A stretch of 5,647 bases of DNA from Planctomycetaceae bacterium (GTDB lineage Bacteria; Planctomycetota; Planctomycetia; Planctomycetales; Planctomycetaceae): assembly GCA_020426085.1 (NCBI GenBank), contig JAGQQP010000308.1:1-5647 (forward strand), read 5' to 3'. The notes under the pieces are model-generated. The model made no database searches and was not told the origin of the DNA. It worked only from the letters and a program-made list of their open reading frames with translations. The translations under genes and the position numbers were made by a program. This document shows, one piece after another, positions 1 to 4,456 of this stretch (positions are counted from its first letter, which is position 1; each line of letters starts with the position of its first letter).

Positions 1-114
1 GGGTTCCGGGGGGAAACGTGTCAAGACGCGCCCGTCGTGTTTACCCGTGCGGTTATCTTCCTGAATGATCGTACGAATGAAGTCGGTTGACGTTTTTTCT
101 TCGGGAGTTGACAT
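1..114 (-). CDS. glnS: Glutaminyl-tRNA synthetase, N-terminal fragment (gene runs off left edge)
   Basis: Only the first 38 codons are in the window, read leftward from ATG at 114-112. GlnRS is a cytoplasmic class I synthetase that charges tRNA-Gln with glutamine. The fragment carries the GlnRS N-terminal signature: [11 protein letters not shown] at residues 10-20, then a GKHDGRV segment and LTRFPPEP at 31-38. In E. coli GlnS the equivalent is NFIRQIIDEDLASGKH followed by TRFPPEPNGYLHIGH, so the window stops just before the HIGH motif. RFPPEP separates GlnRS from bacterial GluRS, which has RFAPSPTG. A strong Shine-Dalgarno AAGGAG (121-126 on the complement) lies 6 bases before the ATG and fixes the start. 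The gene follows gltX on the same strand after 63 bases, so cotranscription is likely. The identification rests on 38 residues but the motif match is specific. Confidence 0.88.
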   Translation of the reverse strand, partial: MSTPEEKTSTDFIRTIIQEDNRTGKHDGRVLTRFPPEP

Positions 115-120
115 CCCTTA

Positions 121-126
121 CTCCTT
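121..126 (-). promoter_or_regulatory. Ribosome binding site of glnS
   Basis: AAGGAG on the minus strand lies 6 bases upstream of the glnS ATG. It is the best Shine-Dalgarno sequence in the window and decides the start of this truncated gene. Confidence 0.8.
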
Positions 127-143
127 ATTGGAATTCTTCAGTG

Positions 144-158
144 ACAGGCCACGCCTGT
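144..158 (-). other. Small hairpin between gltX and glnS
   Basis: ACAGGC and GCCTGT form a 6-bp stem around a 3-base loop in the 63-base gap between the gltX stop and the glnS start. On the minus (coding) strand no T-run follows it, so it is not a good intrinsic terminator for the operon. On the plus strand it is followed by TTTATGTTTT, but there is no plus-strand gene to terminate. It may be an mRNA processing or stability element, or chance. Confidence 0.3.
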
Positions 159-177
159 TTTATGTTTTCAGCTTGCT

Positions 178-1749
178 TCAGACATTCTGCGTAAGACCAA
201 TCGCCCGGTCAATTCGCCTGATACATGCATCTTTTCCCAGAATCGACAGGCAGTCAAACATCCCGATTCCGGTTCCTTTACCGCTGACAGCGACCCGCAG
301 AGCATGAATAATCTGCCCCATGCCAATCCCTTCCGCTTCTACAAATTCGTGCAGTAGCTGATCGAGGGCTGACGCAGAGAAATCCTCCGCTTGAGCCAGT
401 TGATCCTTAAACTTTTCTAACAGAGCGACTGCGTCATCAGATTTCTGAATCCGCTTTTTAAAGGCTTTGTCATCATATTCGAGCTGATCGTCGGCTACAA
501 AAAACTCGTCGAACTCCAGTATATCACTGGCGATTTTCAAACGATCTTCCATGCCAACTATCACGCGACTGATCCGCTCCCTGGTTTCAGGCTGACTGGC
601 ATCCTGTACCAGCCCCGCTTTCTCCAGAAACGGACTGCAATGTTCGATTTTTTCTTCCAACGACAACTGGTTCATCCAGTAAGACTGAAAATTGAGTAAT
701 TTATCGGGATCTAATCCTGCAGCAGCTTTGACAATGCGATCGAGGGAAAAGTTCTCGACAATCGTGTCTAATGACATCGTTTCGGTCTTATCATCCAGTG
801 ACCAGCCCAGGCGGGCCAGAGCATTCAGAATCGCTTCCGGCAGATAACCGATCTTTTCATAATATTCAACCATCACCGGATCCAGGCCGCCGGCGTTCTC
901 CAGTCCAATCCTCGGGAAGACCGCTTCCGCCTTATCGAACATTTTCTTGAACTGTGGACTCTTACGGTATTTATCGAGCTTTCGCTTACTCAGTTTTTCT
1001 TTCCCGCCCGGTGCTGCCACAAACGGGATGTGGGCGAACTGGGGCAATTCATATCCCAGTGCCTGATAAATCAGTATCTGGACCGGCGTGTTAGAGAGAT
1101 GTTCTTCCGCACGAATGACATGCGAAATCTGCATCTGTGCATCGTCGATCACGGTTGCCAGATTATACAGCGGCGTTCCATTCCCACGCAGAATCACCGG
1201 ATCGGGCATCAAGCCGGCATCAAATTCCACGTGGCCTCGAACGGCATCATCGATCTGGATTTTCTGATCGCGGGGAACCAGCAGGCGCACCACTGACGGA
1301 CGCCCTTCCGCTGCATACTGTTCCAGTTCACTCTCGGTCAGTTCCAGCGAACGTCGAATATTCAGATAGTTTTTCTTTTCCTGGCTGGCGGCTTCGCGAT
1401 CGGCCTGAATCTGCTCGGGGGTATCATAATCCCGGTAGGCTTTCCCGTCTGCCAGCAACTGATCTACGGCAGCCCGGTACAGATCATTTCGTTCGGACTG
1501 AAAATAAGGACCGTGCTCGCCCCCCACTTCGGGACCTTCATCCCAGTCGAGTCCCAGCCATTTGAATGCCTGCAGAATGGGGCCCAGTGCCTCGGACAGA
1601 TTGCGCTCCTGATCGGTATCATCAATACGGAGAATAAACTGCCCCCCGTTGTGCCTTGCCCAGAGCCAGTTGAAGAGTGCGGTCCGCATGCCTCCAATGT
1701 GCATATAGCCTGTGGGACTGGGAGCAAAACGCGTTCGAACGGTACTCAT
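178..1749 (-). CDS. gltX: Glutamyl-tRNA synthetase
   Basis: A cytoplasmic class I synthetase of 523 residues that attaches glutamate to tRNA-Glu using [17 protein letters not shown] (residues 7-20) carries the HIGH motif as [14 protein letters not shown] (41-50) matches the usual RIEDTD box, with Asp in place of Glu. [12 protein letters not shown] (211-222) is the conserved active-site strand, and EKLSKRK (251-257) is the KMSKS-equivalent loop. The C-terminal half (about 330-523) is the helical anticodon-binding domain, ending in [17 protein letters not shown]. Two features are unusual. A segment of about 40 residues separates KLSKRK from [17 protein letters not shown], where most bacterial GluRS have only a short linker. 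The AYRDYD stretch (104-109) also has Asp where many GluRS have the Cys residues of a zinc site. The start is supported by AAGAG 7 bases before the ATG. It is the first gene of a minus-strand operon with glnS. Confidence 0.97.
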   Translation of the reverse strand: MSTVRTRFAPSPTGYMHIGGMRTALFNWLWARHNGGQFILRIDDTDQERNLSEALGPILQAFKWLGLDWDEGPEVGGEHGPYFQSERNDLYRAAVDQLLADGKAYRDYDTPEQIQADREAASQEKKNYLNIRRSLELTESELEQYAAEGRPSVVRLLVPRDQKIQIDDAVRGHVEFDAGLMPDPVILRGNGTPLYNLATVIDDAQMQISHVIRAEEHLSNTPVQILIYQALGYELPQFAHIPFVAAPGGKEKLSKRKLDKYRKSPQFKKMFDKAEAVFPRIGLENAGGLDPVMVEYYEKIGYLPEAILNALARLGWSLDDKTETMSLDTIVENFSLDRIVKAAAGLDPDKLLNFQSYWMNQLSLEEKIEHCSPFLEKAGLVQDASQPETRERISRVIVGMEDRLKIASDILEFDEFFVADDQLEYDDKAFKKRIQKSDDAVALLEKFKDQLAQAEDFSASALDQLLHEFVEAEGIGMGQIIHALRVAVSGKGTGIGMFDCLSILGKDACIRRIDRAIGLTQNV

Positions 1750-1802
1750 AAATAGACTCTTATCATTCGCAGGGAAAGCGATCGGGTTTTGGGAAAGTCA
1801 CG

Positions 1803-1826
1803 AAAAACACCCGGGGCAGCCAGGCG
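1803..1826 (-). terminator. Terminator-like hairpin in the gltX leader (possible attenuator)
   Basis: Reading the minus strand, CGCCTGG, a 5-base loop CTGCC, and CCGGGTG form a 7-bp stem (with two G-T pairs) followed at once by TTTTT. This is the layout of an intrinsic terminator, about 55-80 bases before the gltX ATG. The preceding GAGA can form an alternative small hairpin with TCTC (TCTC-CCGT-GAGA), which overlaps the stem when the stem is extended into the T-run. There is no minus-strand gene just upstream for it to terminate, so it would act within the gltX transcript if the promoter lies upstream. Predicted by eye only. Confidence 0.45.
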
Positions 1827-1855
1827 TCTCACGGGAGATTTAATTTAGACGACTG

Positions 1856-1884
1856 ATCATAAAAGACCACCACCCATCCGACAA
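1856..1884 (-). promoter_or_regulatory. Candidate sigma70-type promoter for gltX-glnS
   Basis: On the minus strand TTGTCG (1884-1879, 4/6 to TTGACA) and TATGAT (1861-1856, 5/6 to TATAAT) are separated by 17 bases. Transcription would start near 1849, giving a leader of about 100 bases that contains the terminator-like hairpin. A second -10-like element, TATACT (1889-1884), lies just upstream but has no convincing -35. Planctomycete promoters are poorly known, so this is tentative. Confidence 0.35.
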
Positions 1885-1892
1885 GTATATTT

Positions 1893-1905
1893 AGAGATAC
1901 AACTT
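1893..1905 (-). repeat. Copy 1 of a 13-base repeated motif upstream of gltX
   Basis: AAGTTGTATCTCT on the minus strand is found again, exact and in the same orientation, at 4224-4236 upstream of the glycosyltransferase gene. Here it lies just upstream of the candidate gltX -35 element. A shared regulator-binding site is a possible reading. No function can be assigned from sequence alone. Confidence 0.4.
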
Positions 1906-1952
1906 AGTGCATTTTCACGTTTTCTGAGCTTCTTCCGCCACTGGTACCGGTC

Positions 1953-1981
1953 TTGACGCTTCCCCCGACGCGATCTAGCAT
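1953..1981 (+). promoter_or_regulatory. Candidate promoter giving a leaderless transcript for the 1988 gene
   Basis: TTGACG (1953-1958, 5/6 to TTGACA) and TAGCAT (1976-1981, 4/6 to TATAAT) are 17 bases apart. The -10 ends 6 bases before the ATG at 1988, so a start at the usual distance would fall on or next to the A of the ATG. There is no Shine-Dalgarno sequence in that gap, consistent with leaderless initiation. The match may be chance. Confidence 0.3.
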
Positions 1982-1987
1982 TCCAGC

Positions 1988-2653
1988 ATGAAACGTTTCC
2001 TGCTGTTCTTTTTTTTAGTGCTGTTGCTCCTGGGAGGGATCACGGGGGGGCTGTATTGGTCCTCTGCTCAGGTCCCTGATTTTTATCAGGAGGCGCTACA
2101 GGAACAGGTTGAACCGGAAGTCCGCCAGGAAGAAGCCAAAGAGTTCGTCCAGCGTTCCATGCAGGTTGTGAACGATGTTCGCAATCACGAGCCCCTCTGG
2201 TCACAGGAATTCAGCGAGCAGCAGGTGAATGCCTGGCTGGCCGAGGAACTGCACCAGAAATACGATAAATGGGTCCCCGATGGCGTCACCGACCCGCGCA
2301 TCCGGTTCGAAAAGAATCAGGTTGAGCTGGGATTTCATCTGACGCTCCCCAAATGGTCGGGCATCATCAGCCTCAAATTCAAACCCTGGTTGATGAAAGA
2401 AAATCGCCTGGTACTCGAGCTTGAACAGGCCCGCGCCGGTTTGCTCCCCATCCCGATTGACGAAGCCATGACCGAACTGATTCAGGAGGCGCGTAAAGAA
2501 GGCTGGTATATCGAATGGGGGGAATCCAACGGAAATGATACGTTAATCATTTACCTGGATCGTCGGAAACCGGAACTCCCCGAACTGACCGCGTTAGCCG
2601 TGGAAACCGGCCTCTTTCGGATTGCAGGTAAGTCTGGATCAGACAGCCAGTGA
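1988..2653 (+). CDS. Membrane-anchored protein of unknown function, resembling YpmS-type proteins
   Basis: I do not recognise this 221-residue protein as a named gene. Residues 2-3 are Lys-Arg, followed by a very hydrophobic stretch (about 4-24, FLLFFFLVLLLLGG) that is an uncleaved signal anchor or signal peptide, so the remainder should lie outside the cytoplasmic membrane. Residues 36-55 are rich in Glu and Gln and probably helical. FSEQQVNAWLAEEL (75-88), GVTDPRIRFEKNQVELGF (99-116) and ARAGLLPIPIDE (148-159) alternate strand-like and turn segments. This recalls small anchored proteins of the YpmS (DUF2140) type, in which a short 'use it, then L/V-N-x-W/Y-L' motif follows the anchor. That resemblance is from memory and weak. 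There are no Cys residues and no catalytic motif. No Shine-Dalgarno precedes the ATG. The gene is divergent from gltX and convergent with the phosphoesterase gene. Confidence 0.85.
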   Translation: MKRFLLFFFLVLLLLGGITGGLYWSSAQVPDFYQEALQEQVEPEVRQEEAKEFVQRSMQVVNDVRNHEPLWSQEFSEQQVNAWLAEELHQKYDKWVPDGVTDPRIRFEKNQVELGFHLTLPKWSGIISLKFKPWLMKENRLVLELEQARAGLLPIPIDEAMTELIQEARKEGWYIEWGESNGNDTLIIYLDRRKPELPELTALAVETGLFRIAGKSGSDSQ

Positions 2654-2654
2654 A

Positions 2655-2685
2655 TTTCTGAGTGACGGCTGCCCGTCATCAGAAA
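2655..2685. terminator. Hairpin in the convergent gap, possible bidirectional terminator
   Basis: TTTCTGA, one bulged G, then TGACGG pairs across a 4-base CTGC loop with CCGTCA and TCAGAAA. This makes a 13-bp stem that fills the 25 bases between two convergent stop codons and includes the minus-strand stop. It begins just after the plus-strand stop codon. Neither strand has a good U-run after the stem (plus is followed by A's), so it is not a textbook intrinsic terminator. The stem's length and position still suggest a 3'-end or transcription-collision element. Confidence 0.5.
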
Positions 2686-3053
2686 AAAGGAGTGTAATTC
2701 AAATCCCAGACAGATTCCTCAGCGGTCTGCTTCAACGTAACGCGCCCGGCAAGTTCTTCGCCCGTCAGCAGCGCAACATACAGACCCGCTTTTTTTTCCA
2801 GAAGTGTGAACGATCCCCTGTCCCAGCGTTTCACGGTGCCCCGCTCTCCGCTGACAGGTCCTTCGTATTCCAGATAGACGAGACGATGATCGGGCAGTGA
2901 CTCGGCTGTCAGATCCAGTGATGTTTCATCGGATGCAGGATCAATCTCGGGAGCTATCGGCAGCCTCCAGGTTTTGAGAACTCCCTCCTCTTCCAGCATC
3001 AGATCCCAGTGTACTTCGGGATGATCGTGGCGGAGTATTACGTACTGTTGCAT
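2679..3053 (-). CDS. Stand-alone LigD-type 3'-phosphoesterase (PE) domain protein
   Basis: A 124-residue protein consisting only of the domain found at the N-terminus of DNA ligase D, which removes 3'-phosphate and 3'-ribonucleotide ends during DNA repair. YVILRHDHPEVHWDLMLEEEGVLKTW (4-29) matches the PE core usually read as HDASRLHYDFRLE-x-GVLKSW. DHRLVYLEYEG (55-65) and GTVKRWDRGSF (72-82) match the DHP-x-x-Y-x-x-FEG and GTV-x-x-WDRG blocks. Aligned by eye to Pseudomonas LigD, the metal and catalytic residues His42, His48, Asp50, His84 and Tyr88 correspond to His9, His15, Asp17, His56 and Tyr60. Arg52 is replaced by Met19, and the N-terminal Arg-Asp-Glu segment is absent. No ligase or polymerase domain is attached. 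The ATG lies inside the upstream glycosyltransferase gene (16-base overlap) with only a weak ribosome site, so translation is probably coupled. Confidence 0.88.
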   Translation of the reverse strand: MQQYVILRHDHPEVHWDLMLEEEGVLKTWRLPIAPEIDPASDETSLDLTAESLPDHRLVYLEYEGPVSGERGTVKRWDRGSFTLLEKKAGLYVALLTGEELAGRVTLKQTAEESVWDLNYTPFF

Positions 3054-4201
3054 GATGGCTTACTTTCGGAAATAACCTGATTGACCAGTTGCTCCCAATG
3101 CAGAAAGTACTTCTCGGCAAAATAACGTTCTTTGACCTGCAAAGCTTCGTTTGACAGTCGGCTCCGCAGTGCTTCATCCCCCATCAGGCGTTTCAATGCC
3201 TGACCGAGTTCTGCCACGCTCCCCGCAGGAACCAGCAGACCATCCAACTCCGGTCGAATTATTTCAGCAGGTCCGCTTTCACAGTCATAACTGATGCACG
3301 CCAGCCCGCGGGACATTGCCTGCAGAAGGGCATTGGGAAAACCTTCATAGCGGGAAGGTAACACAAACAGTGCTCCCTGATCCAGCTGCAGCTCAGGCTC
3401 GGATGTCCAGCCCGGTAACTCGACCTGGTCCTGTAATCCCAGGTGATTGATCTGTTCCTGAAGCGAATCGCGCAGGGGGCCTTCGCCCAGAATGCATAAC
3501 CGCCAGTCTGGAAAGTCGGCTGCAAGGGAAGCAAAGGCATCCAGCAGACGATCAAAGCCTTTCTCGTGAGAAAGACGCCCCAGTCCCAGAATCAATTTGG
3601 AGGGACTCCGGTCAGCGAGAGTTTCGGGGGAAACTGGAGGTACATCCGGAGAACGGGGAGTCGGTACTGCGTTCGGGATCACTTCAATGCTAGTTGACTT
3701 CAACCACTGTCTGCAGAAATCAGCCACCCCCTGTGTCTGAACGACCAAGGCATTTGCCCGTGGATAAGTTCGTTTTCGCAGGAACGACCACAGCCTGCCA
3801 ATCGGATGATGCCTCGGGTCCGAACGTTCCGAGATGATCACCGGACAGCGCATTCTACCTGCCGCCAGCAGCGTCAACACATTCATCCGATCCGTCAGAC
3901 TGATCACAACGTCTGGCTGGGAGCGGGCAATCGCTGACTGCAGGAAATTAATTCTCAACCTGTTACTGGAGATCGCCTGGAACAGGTTTTGGGAATCCTG
4001 CATGAGATCTAAGGCAATCCGCTGTACAGGTTCTTCCAGCGAAAAAGTATCGGTCTCAGCAGAATCCAGGGTAATCAGGGTCACTTCCTCCCCCTGTCGT
4101 GCCCAATGATTGGCCATCATCGCTGCAACCCCTTCGGCACCGCCCAGGCTGAGAGAAGGAACTGTGATGGTCAAACGACGCGACAAGGCCTGCAATCCCA
4201 T
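3038..4201 (-). CDS. GT4-family glycosyltransferase (GT-B fold)
   Basis: A retaining GT-B glycosyltransferase of 387 residues, likely cytoplasmic or at the inner membrane face, moving a sugar from a nucleotide-sugar donor onto a glycan or lipid acceptor. The N-terminal domain opens with TITVPSLSLGGAEGV (11-25, acceptor-side GGAE loop) and has SERSDPRHHP (124-133). The C-terminal donor domain has LGLGRLSHEKGFDRLL (205-220), GEGPLRDSL (239-247), PSRYEGFPNALLQAM (282-296), DCESGPAEII (306-315) and DGLLVP. The layout resembles the AmsD-like exopolysaccharide subgroup; donor and acceptor cannot be told. The second Glu of the EX7E motif is Gln294. I chose ATG at 4201. The same frame opens further upstream at a TTG (4243), but that would add 14 residues that look non-family and run through a repeated motif. 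Neither start has a Shine-Dalgarno. It overlaps the phosphoesterase gene by 16 bases. Confidence 0.93.
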   Translation of the reverse strand: MGLQALSRRLTITVPSLSLGGAEGVAAMMANHWARQGEEVTLITLDSAETDTFSLEEPVQRIALDLMQDSQNLFQAISSNRLRINFLQSAIARSQPDVVISLTDRMNVLTLLAAGRMRCPVIISERSDPRHHPIGRLWSFLRKRTYPRANALVVQTQGVADFCRQWLKSTSIEVIPNAVPTPRSPDVPPVSPETLADRSPSKLILGLGRLSHEKGFDRLLDAFASLAADFPDWRLCILGEGPLRDSLQEQINHLGLQDQVELPGWTSEPELQLDQGALFVLPSRYEGFPNALLQAMSRGLACISYDCESGPAEIIRPELDGLLVPAGSVAELGQALKRLMGDEALRSRLSNEALQVKERYFAEKYFLHWEQLVNQVISESKPSCNST

Positions 4202-4223
4202 TATGTAAGGTATTGTTATTCTG

Positions 4224-4243
4224 AGAGATACAACTTGATACAA
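4224..4243 (-). repeat. Copy 2 of the 13-base motif, within a tandem TTGTATC pair
   Basis: On the minus strand TTGTATC occurs twice with starts 10 bases apart (TTGTATCAAG then TTGTATCTCT). The second unit is part of the exact 13-mer AAGTTGTATCTCT (4224-4236) shared with the gltX upstream region. One helical turn between the units suits a site contacted by a dimeric or tandem-binding regulator. It lies 23 bases before the glycosyltransferase ATG, just downstream of the candidate promoter start, where a bound protein could block transcription. Confidence 0.4.
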
Positions 4244-4257
4244 AAACTACATCGCAA

Positions 4258-4286
4258 GTTATAAGCAAGACTACCGCATCAGTGAA
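4258..4286 (-). promoter_or_regulatory. Candidate promoter for the glycosyltransferase-phosphoesterase pair
   Basis: On the minus strand TTCACT (4286-4281, 4/6 to TTGACA) and TATAAC (4263-4258, 5/6 to TATAAT) are separated by 17 bases. Transcription would begin near 4251, leaving a leader of about 50 bases before the ATG at 4201. This agrees with the ATG rather than the upstream TTG being the translation start. Confidence 0.4.
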
Positions 4287-4456
4287 CGGACCACAAGTCG
4301 TTGTAATTCTTACTTTAAAGCCGACGGAAAATTGCTCTACGCGCTGATTCTGATTTCTGTTAGATTGCGATCCTCTCAACTCTCAATTCCTGCCTGACTT
4401 CTCCCCTCCCTGATTCTCTCGATACTCCCGTCATACGCTTTACCACGGATGGTACT

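Noticed and set aside
1137..1565. A 142-codon plus-strand frame antisense to gltX.
   Set aside because: It is the antisense shadow of the highly conserved gltX catalytic domain, and its Arg-, Pro- and His-rich composition is typical of shadow frames.
1862..1878. GGGTGGT on the minus strand upstream of gltX, recalling the T-box core AGGGTGGnACCGCG.
   Set aside because: Only the first 7 bases fit and the ACCGCG half is missing. There is no room for a stem I with a specifier loop, the element does not pair with the downstream terminator stem, and T-box leaders are not expected in planctomycetes.
4202..4243. TTG start at 4243 for the glycosyltransferase, adding 14 residues.
   Set aside because: The extension crosses the repeated motif and falls after the candidate promoter with no ribosome site. 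Homologues begin close to the TITVPSLSLGGAE strand, so ATG at 4201 is preferred.
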